In this document: in pieces, positions 22,697 through 32,659 of the stretch
How positions within the stretch are numbered: position 1 is the first letter of the stretch
How the letters are laid out: every line of letters begins with the position of its first letter
Assembly (NCBI GenBank): GCA_000787465.1
Contig: JSYX01000104.1
Location: 1 to 33,085, forward strand
Source of the DNA: Thermomucor indicae-seudaticae
Lineage: Eukaryota; Mucoromycota; Mucoromycetes; Mucorales; Lichtheimiaceae
Length of the DNA: 33,085 nt
Direction: 5' to 3'
Made by a program: the position numbers and the translations under genes
Notes under the pieces: generated by a model
Databases searched by the model: none
The model's input: the letters and a program-made list of their open reading frames with translations, nothing else
Told to the model about the DNA's origin: nothing

Positions 22697-23590
22697 ATGA
22701 ACAGTAAGTACCACTCGTGATAGCGTATGGATACGAAGTCTTTTCGCTAACTGTCTCTATACACAGTCGCTGACATTCTGAACCCTACCACCGGCGCTAC
22801 GATCCATAGTCAAGACTTTTGCCATAGCATATATAACGAACCATTGTTCTCCCGACAACAGTCATCAACTGCGCCTAGCGGAGACCATCCTCCGTTAACA
22901 ACATTGTCGTCACCGTCGTCTTTGCTACCAAACTATCACAAGACGTATTGCTGTCATGAGAATAGCAGCCCTGCCATATATACGCCTTACCGTACCAGCA
23001 ACGTGGCAACAAGTTACGGAAAGCCACGGAGCCGTTTCTCTGACATCGAAGATGCTATTATCTGCGAAGGTGTTGCCAGAGGCCTGACTTGGGGACAAAT
23101 CTCAGCTCAACTACCTCATCGCAAGCGAGCTACTTGTTTCAATCGATACCGCACACTGCAAGGCATCCGTAAATCGCGTAAACGGGAACCGCCGAAGAGC
23201 AGCAACAACAAGAATGTAGCCATATCAGCAGAAGAAGCATGCATCGTCACTCCGCCGTCCTCACGACGCGCTTCCTTGGCTTCCTGCTCGACCAAAACAT
23301 CCTTTACGCAGTCTCCATCTCCACCGCCTCAGTTTAAAATTTGGTCCCCATCATCCACGCCTTCGCTTATGCTTGTCCCTGAAGACGATTTATCCAGGAG
23401 ACATTATCATCCTATGCCGCAGCATCATCGTCATCGTTCCGCGTTCTTTGGCGACCTTTGTGGTCGAAACCAAGGAGAAACTTACCGCCAAGAGATAACA
23501 ACCCACCAAGAACATATGGCTCGATCGCACAGTTACCTATCCTCCACAACTTCTTCTCATCCATATCTTCTCGCTGATCAATACGTTTAA
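22697..23590 (+). CDS. Single-repeat Myb/SANT-like DNA-binding protein
   Basis: Probable nuclear transcription regulator; target unknown. Two exons: a 7-nt first exon (22697-22703, ATG AAC A) and 22767-23590, joined over a 63-bp intron with GTAAGT donor and ACACAG acceptor; 276 residues starting MNIADILNPTTG. A Myb/SANT-like helix-turn-helix spans about residues 90-142: RSRFSDIEDAIICEGVARGL, then TWGQISAQLPHRKRATCFNR, YRTLQGI. It has the spaced aromatic and basic residues of the third helix, followed by a basic patch (RKSRKREPPK). The rest is Ser/Pro-rich and His-rich (HYHPMPQHHRHRS), disordered and without other domains. A TATA box precedes it and a 4-kb gene-poor region lies upstream. I do not assign a named orthologue. 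Confidence 0.82.
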
Positions 23591-24741
23591 TGGAATTCCT
23601 ATTGTGTTTCAGGATGATCTTATTTCATGGCTTCTCTTTACTCTTTTTTACGCATCCTCCCAACCTTCATCGCTTTCAATTACATGTCACCGAATGAAAC
23701 ATGCATGCATGATTCACTTCTTTCCACCCAGCTCTACGGCCTTTCCTTTTCTAGTGTCACATGGTCTTCATCATGCTTTTATGTCTAGGTCACGTTTTCT
23801 TTTTCCGTGATATTACGCCCGTAAGGGTTTGGTGGATCCAATCCATTTTGTCTTTCTTTTCTTTTCCGTCTGCTTACCTTTAGATAACGTCATTTTCTTA
23901 CTTAGGCTTATGGAATACTAATGTAAATCTTTCCTAACGATCCTTTCGGAAAGTATGCTCATGTCCATTTTCATCGTTCTTGAGATCGTCCAAAATATAA
24001 CACTACCCATTCCTCTCGTTTAATCTCGTGCATCTGTTGGGGTTGACAAGGCGGAGAGCTGTTTTCAAAGATAAGATCAGGGCCGCTTGTGTCTGATCGT
24101 CTGCACCCTATAATCAGTATGGTCCCCAGGGAAGCTCTAACAAACGAGACTTGTTAAACTTGCATTGGTCAGGGTTAGAATATGAGCTGATCTGTCAGAC
24201 GGAAGACATAACTCGTGCCATCTCCTATATGGCGAACAGTAAGATGCCATTAGAACATGGAAGAGAAGAAACAGTCCATCCTCAGATGCCTGCCTCTACT
24301 AGACACGCCATGAAAATGTAGAATTAGCCCTGTGGTCTCTGTTTAAGGGTAAATGGAACCCTAGTGTTGTCAATATGAAACTTCAGAACGGCTTCCATTT
24401 TCATTAGCGGAGGCCGCCTTACACGCCAAAGGTAAGTAGGGCAAAGAGCCGATAAGGATAGGCGAAAGGGAAAGTTTCGGAAAGGGAGATGAAAAACAGG
24501 AAGATCCAACTACTGCTACAGAAAATCGTGCACGTTTGGTGTAAAGTACAACTGAATAGACAAGGTCGACTTCTTCTTTGGATCATCTACCTTGTGTTTC
24601 CCAACGCGCCCACATGGAACTCTGTAGCACGTCGACCAGGGATCACGCGTGCAACGGCAATGCATAGGTAAAACCTGGTTTCTTTGGTTGTGGATCGCAA
24701 CAGGTTAAGTTATTAATGTTTGTTAATATTGGATAATAAGC
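23591..24741. other. 3' flank of the Myb-like gene and intergenic sequence
   Basis: T/C-rich just after the Myb-like stop (23600-23880). No further gene is supported on either strand up to the RraA-family gene. Confidence 0.5.
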
Positions 24742-24747
24742 TTTATT
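24742..24747 (-). terminator. Poly(A) signal of the RraA-family gene
   Basis: AATAAA on the minus strand, 22 bases past the stop codon at 24769. Confidence 0.5.
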
Positions 24748-24768
24748 CATGTCACAATGAAAACAGGT

Positions 24769-25757
24769 TTAGGTCCCTCTGTACTTTGCAAAGGTCTCCT
24801 TGACACTATGTCCTTGTTGCAACGCCTCCATGCATTTATCGTCAATGGCAACGTACTTTGTGCAATTGGCAATCACATCCTCGACCATTCCTGCTGGAAT
24901 ACAGATAACACCATCCAGGTCAGCGACCATAATGTCCCCAGGGTTCACTACAACTGGACTAGTAGACATGGTGATGGGGACTTGGATCTCAGATGGCCTT
25001 ACAAAAGCGTTCTGGGGCAAAGTTGAGTGGGACTTAGCAAATACCTGAGGCAAGTCCCATGCAAGTAAGCATCCCCTGCCTTCACCCCGGGAATCATTGA
25101 CAACATGTCTTTACCGGGTATTCCATCGATCGATGCTCTCGCAAATCGCGAACGCGTCCATCGATGATCACTCCTTTAACATTTTTTGCCTTTGCACGCG
25201 CAGACATGAGGCCTCCCCAAACAGCACCTTTCACATCTAATATTCCGTTCCGTCAATGGCCGATTTGTCGTTATCAGTAAAAAGTCTTTTTCCTTACGTG
25301 AAGGCGCGGAAATCACCATGACGCTTCCTTCCGTGGCTGAATCGGCCTAGAGAACCGTCGTTGCTTTAGAAGCGTTCCCTGGTATCAGGCATCTCTCACA
25401 ACTTACAAAGTGCTCTGACGGACTCGGTGCAGTGGTGTCGGAGCGCTCGACCATCTGGACAGGGCTCAGTATTCGTTGCTATTATTCGATTTGTTTGTGG
25501 GAAAGCCCACCTTTACTGTAAACGCAGGGCCAACGATACGTGTGTCCCCGTCACAATATTTAGGCGACCACATTTCAATGTCTGGAATGTAGCCTCCCCA
25601 TGGACGCTGACCCAACTTTAACAATGCATCGGCAATCTAACAGAGTGCTGCCGTGTTAGTGGACACTTGTGCACTTTCAATGTTTTGGCATCGCGTTACT
25701 TGCTTCGCACGTCGAGAATTGCTTCAAAGCCTCTAAAGTCGCGGCAGCCACTGCCAT
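24769..25757 (-). CDS. RraA-family aldolase/decarboxylase (HMG aldolase-like)
   Basis: The RraA fold in fungi and plants is linked to metal-dependent 4-hydroxy-4-methyl-2-oxoglutarate aldolase or oxaloacetate decarboxylase activity; the substrate here is not known. Exons (minus strand): 25704-25757, 25511-25636, 25407-25454, 25298-25346, 25115-25236, 24769-25044; 224 residues, normal for the family. Conserved blocks: FSTCEIADALLKLG, PAFTVKMVERSD, GSVMVISAP, GAVWGGLMSARAKAKNVKGV and the metal-site motif IIDGRVRDL, then VVVNPGDIMVADLDGVICIP. All five joins are in frame. The first intron (25637-25703) is GC-AG (GAA/GCAAGT). Start MAVAAATLEALKQFSTC at 25757. Confidence 0.92.
25637..25703 (-). other. 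GC-AG intron in the RraA-family gene
   Basis: Donor GAA/GCAAGT, acceptor CTGTTAG/ATT, phase 0, 67 bp. Joining gives FSTCEIADALLKL, the expected family sequence. The GT at GTAACG four bases further in would break the frame. Confidence 0.8.
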
Positions 25758-26807
25758 TTGTACCGGTTGCTTGTCCAAAAGGAAGTTTGCTCTACTGACC
25801 CGAGACGTTCCGTCTGCCCACACGTGAAATTTTGGCGTAAACCTTAACCAGGCGTCTAAACTTCAGGACTTGCTCAACTAAGAGCTAAGCAACGCTTGTC
25901 GGTTTAGGCATCCGTGCCGAGCTGTCCCAATTTCCAAAACTCTTTCCCGCTTATCATCCTTATCTCCCACGGCCATTCTGCACCGAACTGCATGCCATTA
26001 TTCAAGGTATGCTGCAGACAGATTCGGTGAGTAAGTGAACGGTAAGTAAGAATTCAGTTAGGGCCATGTCTCTTGTCTCTCTACTGGGTCGTTGTTGTAA
26101 TGGAGCATCATGTACAACTCATTCAGACTAGTGCGTCAATTAGAGAAAAGCCAACACCGGGTAAGCCAGGTCTTTGGTGGATCATAACCAGTGCCGTGCC
26201 AGCTTGGACTAGGTTCGAACCCCCTTTGATGCACACGTCGATCGCTGACGATCGTATTCACACCAGTACAGGACTTCAACAGACCAGCGCTTGCTCAGGG
26301 CCAGTTTCTGCTGAAAGTTGCGTTAATGGCCATAAAGTGTCTGAAGAAGTCGTCATGAGTGCTATGTCATTGAGTATCTCCGAGACGCACATCTGCAAAT
26401 GCTTGAAGCTATAACCGCAGCGCTTCCTTGATCTAAGTTTTACCCGACCCCGATGACACACAATCAAACAAACTTTGGTTGCTTTCTATATTCTAGTTTC
26501 TTTATGTAAGCTACACTTAAATCGCAAGGGATCTTTGTTTTCTGTTTGCCGTAAAAAGACATTTTGAAGCGCGAACAAATCCAGTAACATGGATTGGTGT
26601 TGCACAGTGCATGCGGCCGAAGAACCCTGGAACTTCTCCGAAACTTTTTTCCTTTCTGTAACCTCGTTGGGCACCATGGTTCTGTCTTTTCGCCTTTCAC
26701 CCGAACTGACGACGTTATCCATCAGGTAGAGACCACGTTCTTAAAAACGATGGCAGAAGCTGACTTCCGTTTTTTTTTTCAATCTCATTGATTGTCCAAA
26801 CTGCGTC
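25758..26807. other. Intergenic stretch with a two-strand-open segment
   Basis: A 342-bp plus-strand frame (26073-26414) is open, and the opposite strand is also nearly open (two TGA codons). Neither translation is recognised. It could be a decayed gene fragment. Otherwise nothing is seen between the RraA start and the lipase TATA box. Confidence 0.4.
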
Positions 26808-26815
26808 TATATAAA
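26808..26815 (+). promoter_or_regulatory. TATA box of the C2-lipase gene
   Basis: TATATAAA lies 90 bases upstream of the ATG at 26906, inside a run reading CTATATAAATATAG. Confidence 0.5.
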
Positions 26816-26905
26816 TATAGATACATGGGTTTTATTCGCACGCACGTTCTAGACACTGCTCCACAACATTGCTAATCGTGGACCCAACGATTTGTCATTC
26901 CTTCC

Positions 26906-29900
26906 ATGAACAAACGAACAGACAATAACAGTAACAATAGTCATGACCGTGGAGCTTTTGCGAGAACGTTCGCCCCTGGCATTGCTGAGAGGCGTCGATC
27001 GCTGACCGCGAAACCTCGGCCACCAGCGCGAGTGCAAGCCTGGGTTCATGCACGCACGTTATCTGTTCCTGACGTGGGGCGTCTGAAAAATGAATGGGAG
27101 CAATATCAGAAAAACGCGCAGACTTTGGCAAACGGCCGTATGCAGGTGTGTTGGTCTGAAATCGGTGGCGGAGAGGTTGTGAACCGCTAACTTACTCGTG
27201 CGATGCTCAGATAGACTTGCTCAACATTCGCACGGATAAACCTTTGAAGCGGCCTGTAATGCGAGTCCGCATGGGATCGGCTCAATATTTTACCTCGCGC
27301 TCTAGGTCTCCAACTGGCGATTGGAATGAAGGTTTCATATTTGTGGTTTCCTACCATTCGCAACTCTTTGACACGATAGATGTAAGCAAACGTGAAAACG
27401 AAGAGAAAGAAGAACATTAAATGTTCTGACTATTGCCAGTTTGACTTGTATGATAAACCTCGAAAACATTGGCCAGCCAAAACTAGACATGTTGGAAAAG
27501 CAAAGTTGAAGCTATCCAGCTTGAAAGGCAAAGATGATATTTTTGTCACGCAAGTAGTCTAGGCTATAGAGTCGAGCCAAGTGTTCATGTTTACTAAGGC
27601 ATCTCTCATTATTAGATTTCTACCAATCTACGAATATCATGCACATAGATCACTACCGGAAGATGTCCGTGATACCCTCATTAATACAGAATTGATTAAT
27701 ATCGCTGAGGCAACTGGGCGTCTCTCTCATGCTAAGCTCATTGGATCTGTTCAACTTCGCATTCGCTACCATTATCAGAGCCCTACTGATGTGCCAGTGC
27801 CGAACCCTCCCGGACTTCCTACCCTTCAAGAACACGAAACTGGATACTGTTACAATCGCACAGAGTCCAATGCTTCCGTACGCGACATAGGACCAGGTTG
27901 GATCGTAGCGGTCCCGTATCCGCGACGTATTAGCTCCAGACCGGATATCGATGATCATCCGAATACGGACGGAGGAAAGAGCAATGACGAGGAGCAGGGA
28001 GCAGCCTCTAGAAGATCGTCCGCAGACACCATATTCAACAATAGACAGCCTTCACACGACGCCAGATTCGTGACCGCATCACAGCATGGTCATGGAGAAC
28101 TGGCACAGGACGAGCACTTGGTGGATTCGGTATTCCGGGATCGTCTGACAACGATTATGAGCACGCATGTACCTGGCACTGAACCACGCTCTCAAGCTAA
28201 ACACGGTGATAAAAGGACCTCAAGATCGAGTCGTGCTACAAGTAGTACGTCGACCTTCAGCAGCGGCAGTAAGACTGCTGTGGACCAGTCTCGTCATCCA
28301 CGGCATTTACGCTCGCTTTGTGGAAGGATACGCAAATGGTTAAAACCACCTATTAAGGCACCTTCATCAGCACGCGGCCGACGCTTTGGCTTCTCGCAGA
28401 ACGATTCGGATGACAATTTCTGGGGTCTTCCCTCTGACCACACAGTTCCCCCGAGACCAGACCATGAAAAAGAAAGTTTGAGGCGCCGAGATCGTATCAA
28501 ACAAGGAGCTAGTCGTCATGCTCGTTGGATTATCGACAGTGTGAACTTTGGCGACAAGAATTTTGCGACGCAGTGGATGAAAGATTCGTTTGAAGATGTT
28601 GCGTTGTCACATCCAGCTTTTGATAGACTGGTTGGGTTTGTCGTTAGTCATCAGACACGGGCCCTTGTGCGATCCGTCATCAAACTCGCCAACGCTTTCG
28701 TACGTCTTTGCGAGACGTTTGTTCAAGATAACGTAGTACTAACCCCAAGTGGCAGGGTCAAGGTTTCAAAGTGACCAGTTTCCGGCTATTGAAAGCAATG
28801 ATTGTCCTTCAAGCTTATTATAAAACGCTGCCCAGGTTTGTGCGCTTCACAATCTGAGCCGTTTGGACGAACTATTGACTTTATGTGCCCAGACCGGTAC
28901 CAGGGCCGAAAATCCAGGATGCTAGTCTCATTGATGAAGCATGCCACTATTTTGGCTACGCCCTAATTGCTTATGTAAGTTTAACTTGGTCAGACCACAA
29001 TTTCTTATTCTTCTCTGAATAAGGCCTTATAGGGTTGGCGTGGGCTATGCTATCTAGGAGCATATGGAAAATATATTCGAGGTAAAGCAGAAAACATTCT
29101 TGTAAAAGTGAGGTTCTTATTAATGAGTATATAGAGGCGCATCGACGGCGATCCAACAAAACCGCCATTATTCATTATTTAAAGATCCATCCTGAAGATT
29201 TGCTTGGCTACGAGTATGGATTGCGAAAAGGAGCGGTTTTCCAGCCTAGTTACTTTGTGGCAGTGGACCGTTCCAGAAGGGCAATTGTCTTGAGCATTCG
29301 AGGCACCTGGGTACGTGTCGCAGTATCGTTTTATCAGGCATCTGACTGGCTGACTCATTCATTTGCAACAGAGTCTCTATGACGCCATTACGGATCTTGT
29401 TTGTGAATATCGACCCTTTAAGGGAGGTCTTGTACACTCCGGAATGCTTGCCTCAGCCCAATGGTTCTATACAAACATTGTTCCTCAAATATTCCGCTAT
29501 GTGTATCACCACCGACATGAACTTTCCGCGTTCATTATTACAGGTCATTCTCTCGGGGGCGGTACAGCCAGCTTGCTTACTATGCTCGTATCTGATCAAA
29601 TTGGAGAGCTGCGTAAACTTGCCGAGAACCCTTCCTTCCGTCTACACTGCTACAGTTATGCGCCAGTGGCCTCGAGCTCGTCTGAACTAAGCAACAAATA
29701 TGACAGCTACATTCATAGCTTCATTTGCCAGGACGATATTGTTGGGCGCATGTCTTATGGTACCGCCACGGGACTGAAGGAGTTAGTAATGGACACAATA
29801 AGCGCATGCGACGCCCTAGGCGGATGGTACAAGGTGATGACTGACCCGCAGAAACGCAAGATCTGTTTTGATATTATCACGCAACGTCGAGAGCAAATAT

Positions 29901-30325
29901 TCCACAGTGCGAACCAGTTATATCCTTTGGTAATTGGCACATTATATCAGATACAATGGAAAGCAGGCCTGCTAACTCAAAACATGATGTACTAACAGCT
30001 TTATATACCCGGCAACATTGTTTACATCCAACGCATACGAGAATACCGGTTTAAAGGACGTGACCAAACTTCAAAACCAGCAAGAACCTCCACGAGCATC
30101 TCATTTTCCTTCAAGAAGCCACCATTACGGACAAGAGCCAAATCAAAAGCCAAACAAATGTCTGAAAAGCTTCCTGGAGCCACAAGAACACGTTTTATGG
30201 CGCACGCCGGTTCTCACTCCATATCAAACGAAATGTTCATCACTAAATCTTGCATTGAGGATCATATGCTGGCGAGTTATCAGCGTGCGTTTGATCAGCT
30301 CCGTGCTACTTATAGTCAGCCATGA
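26906..30325 (+). CDS. C2-domain class-3 lipase, diacylglycerol-lipase-like
   Basis: Alpha/beta-hydrolase likely acting on diacylglycerol or related lipids at a membrane bound through its C2 domain. I infer nine exons: 26906-27145, 27211-27381, 27440-27553, 27599-28770, 28893-28974, 29033-29081, 29135-29310, 29372-29929, 29999-30325; 962 residues. The C2-like part (about residues 40-260) includes VQAWVHARTLSVPDVG, GDWNEGFIFVVSYHSQLFD, FDLYDKPRKHWPAKTR and LIGSVQLRIRYHYQ. A polar linker follows. The lipase part has LSIRGTW, DLVCEYRPFKGGLVHSGM, the nucleophile elbow ITGHSLGGGTA (Ser about 728) and FICQDDIVGR (candidate acid Asp). The segment where the family often has a His near the C-terminus reads LYIPGNIVYIQRI, with Tyr. 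The tail is basic (KKPPLRTRAKSKAKQ). The 122-bp intron at 28771-28892 is the least certain joint. The last intron ends TACTAACAG. Confidence 0.88.
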
Positions 30326-30591
30326 AGAAGGTGATTTTCAGTATTCACATCGTAGCTTTTTGTCCTTTTTCACTGTTTGTACATATTTACAACTACTGTA
30401 TACAAGCCTTTGGTAGCTTCGAGTAGAGGCAGTCCACTTTACCTTTAAAGGAGAGTATCCCGTACTTCCGTCGTAGCGACGGAGGCCAGCCGACGCAGCT
30501 GTGATTGCTCGCAGCGTTCTGTGGAAGTCGTGCACCTGACGACTGAAGTCAATCGCCTCGCAAAACATTTAAAACTCCCGTATCAGCCTTC
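30326..30591. other. Convergent gap between the lipase gene and the Fanzor
   Basis: Holds a hairpin at 30467-30483 (stem TCCGTCG/CGACGGA, loop TAG) and a palindrome CCTTTAAAGG at about 30442-30451. On the minus strand this is the region immediately after the Fanzor stop, where guide-RNA sequence would be expected. A minus-strand frame here is open past the Fanzor stop if 30595 were a splice donor, but this is not needed. Confidence 0.4.
30467..30483. repeat. Hairpin downstream of the Fanzor
   Basis: TCCGTCG, loop TAG, CGACGGA: a perfect 7-bp stem about 110 nt after the Fanzor stop (minus strand). It is a candidate part of a guide-RNA scaffold or of a transposon end; no direct support for either. 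Confidence 0.6.
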
Positions 30592-31815
30592 TTACCTGTT
30601 ACCGGTGACGTTGGCTTTTGGTATTAATCCAGCATTCGAATGGCTGGGGTTGAAGGGAGGCAACGTTACTCTCTCTGGGGAGAAAAGGTTGCTTATACCT
30701 GCTATTGCGATAGCCAGAGCCGCCTGTACATCACGGTTCTGACATGAGTGGCCTGCTTTCACTGCTACACAATCCGGATTTGCACACTGGGACATTCCAT
30801 TGACCTTGACTGTGTACCATTTTCCTTTCCGCTTGCGTCTGGCTTTTGGGTAAATGATACGTTTGAAACAGAAGACGCAGGTTTGGGAGCTGTTATATTC
30901 ATTCACGATCGCGACCGGCGCGTATCGCATATGGATTCTTCTCAGCTTCTTTCCCCCACGTTTCGAGTGGCCCTTGATCCGGCTACCAACGGCAGTCCCT
31001 TGGTTGCTGATGCACAGTAGTCGTAGAACTTTCTTGGAATGATTGGTCTTCTTTACTTCGGCCATGACAGTCGCTCGTTCCTTTGCTGCGACCAGGTCGT
31101 ATGCCTTCTTTGTCTTGTATTCTAAAATTCGCTTTTCTTTGTGCGCACGTTTGCTGTGGTAAAAGTTGCGAAGCGTTGCTCTCGAGTCTCGTTGCACCTG
31201 AAACATACTAAGTGGATTGCACAAGACATAAATAGAGATTGAAAAATATACCTACTGCGCTTTGATTATGTCATCTATTGTTAGTGCCCTTGTTATGGGT
31301 GTTTCGCTTAGCCGTTCCTCAACAGCTTGCACTTCCGGTACCGCCTATATAGAGATCGATTAAAGATGTTCTGATATTTCTGAAGCATTATACGGTACCC
31401 TATTCCTTCGTTCGTGTTTCCGTCTTATACCCCTAGCACCACTTATCTCGTCTAACTGTTGTGCGATTATCCTCACTGCGTCCGGTAAATATAACATGTC
31501 ATTCGACGGTAGTGATGGGCTAGTGTTGTTTGCATCAGACTCTGTCTTGTGGTATTGGTCTAGATGGAACTGTGCTCTTTCAGGCGTAACAGGGACGGTC
31601 GTCGACATCATGCATACCCCATAGTCGGTTCCTGCGAACGTTATAAGCTTGTTCTTATCGTCCTCGGTAATCTTCAATAACTTGGATATGTCCATCCGTT
31701 CTACTGCATCTTCACAACCGGGCTTCTCCCAGTCGTCAGGTACACACGTTTCAGGTACAGTATTCTGTTTATCTTGTTTTTTAACTGGCGCCGTCTTCGT
31801 GTCTCCTTCCAGTTT
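30592..31815 (-). CDS. Fanzor (eukaryotic TnpB homologue), C-terminal nuclease half
   Basis: Fanzors are RNA-guided DNA endonucleases carried by eukaryotic transposons and viruses, related to bacterial IS605 TnpB. Exons (minus strand): 31399-31815, 31256-31344, 30592-31207; 373 residues remain. RuvC-I motif ITFAGTDYGV (Asp codon 31624-31626); the stretch GTAVGSRIKGHSKRGGKK; alternative RuvC-II Glu in APVAIVNEYNSSQTC (Glu 30898-30900); zinc ribbon CVFC ... CANPDC; RuvC-III NRDVQAALAI (Asp 30730-30732); tail FSPERVTLPPF. All catalytic positions look intact and both introns (54 and 48 bp) splice in frame. What is missing is the N-terminal wedge/recognition half (normally a few hundred residues before RuvC-I). 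A weak further exon may lie at about 31865-31975, but a Helitron end begins at 32078. The start is therefore unknown and the gene is probably 5'-truncated. Confidence 0.85.
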
Positions 31816-32077
31816 CTAATAACGATTCAGCAAGACAATAATCAGATACATAAAAATTCGGACTTTGCAACTCATCTCTTTAGAAATGCACCGATCATTG
31901 CTTAATGAGAACCGCGCAAGCACCTTTGAAAAGTCTCGGAATGCAGGTGATGTGTACCTGATGCGACCGTGTTTAAACATCAACCTTGACAAAAAGCAAA
32001 AAAAGGCAGTTTCCCTTTTAAGGTTTTATGCACAAAAAAGGAACACCTTGTTTTTTAAATAAAGCTGTCTTTTTAGA
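31816..32077. other. Sequence between the Fanzor exon and the Helitron terminus
   Basis: A minus-strand frame around 31865-31975 (reading TSPAFRDFSKVLARFSLSND) is open and could be one more Fanzor exon through a weak GTCCGA donor or a GTGCTT donor, both in frame with the exon at 31815. Otherwise nothing is recognised. Confidence 0.35.
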
Positions 32078-32105
32078 CTAGCAAAAGCGCCCTCGCTCCG
32101 CGAGG

Positions 32106-32552
32106 AGAAGCGCGAGTGGATTAGTGGAGACTTGATAAAAGGATGAAAGAAACGCTTTAAAAGAAGTCCGTTCCGATTCGAACTCAACACAAAGCATTGT
32201 GTGAAACCCAAAAGTGTGGGGAAGCCGTTGCGTGTAACCTGAGAAAGCGGGGAACTTTAAAACGAAAAGGTACTTCAGGTGCATAGAAGGATACAGCAAT
32301 CAAGTTTATGGTAGCTCAATAGCGAACCATAAAACGTCGAACATTTTACGGCTTACGTAATGAAGAACAGGATGTAGGCACCATCTTATAAGGGCTCGGC
32401 GGGCAGCCTTTTGAATAAGAATAAAGGCCTTTCAACCATTCTCAGGGGGCTTCGCCCCCCTGAACCCCCAGGCCTGCGGCCGGCCACTGAACCCTAAGAA
32501 CCCTAAAGTGATCCTACGTGCAAAAGCTCAAGGCTGAATCTGTGTAATTTAA
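32106..32552. other. Non-coding 3' region of the Helitron
   Basis: No gene. It holds a strong GC-rich hairpin at about 32447-32468 (TCAGGGGG ... CCCCCTGA) followed by a GGCC-rich stretch, two CCCTAA-like units at 32490-32507, and a palindrome TGTAATTTAATTACA at about 32542-32556. Such compact hairpins are common in dispersed fungal repeats. Confidence 0.45.
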
Positions 32553-32659
32553 TTACATGTAGAAAGTTTGTCTTGTTAGATATATATGTATAAACTTTCT
32601 CTGTTGAGCTGTGATTACTATATGGTTGCGAGGTCTATTGTTGTGCTGGAGGGAAAACT

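Noticed and set aside
26150..26225. Possible tRNA, from the box-B-like GGTTCGAACCCC
   Set aside because: The T-stem does not pair (three mismatches of five) on either strand and no acceptor or D-arm fits, so it is a chance TTCGAA palindrome.
30521..30742. Plus-strand frames opposite the Fanzor
   Set aside because: They are shadows of the minus-strand RuvC/zinc-ribbon coding sequence.
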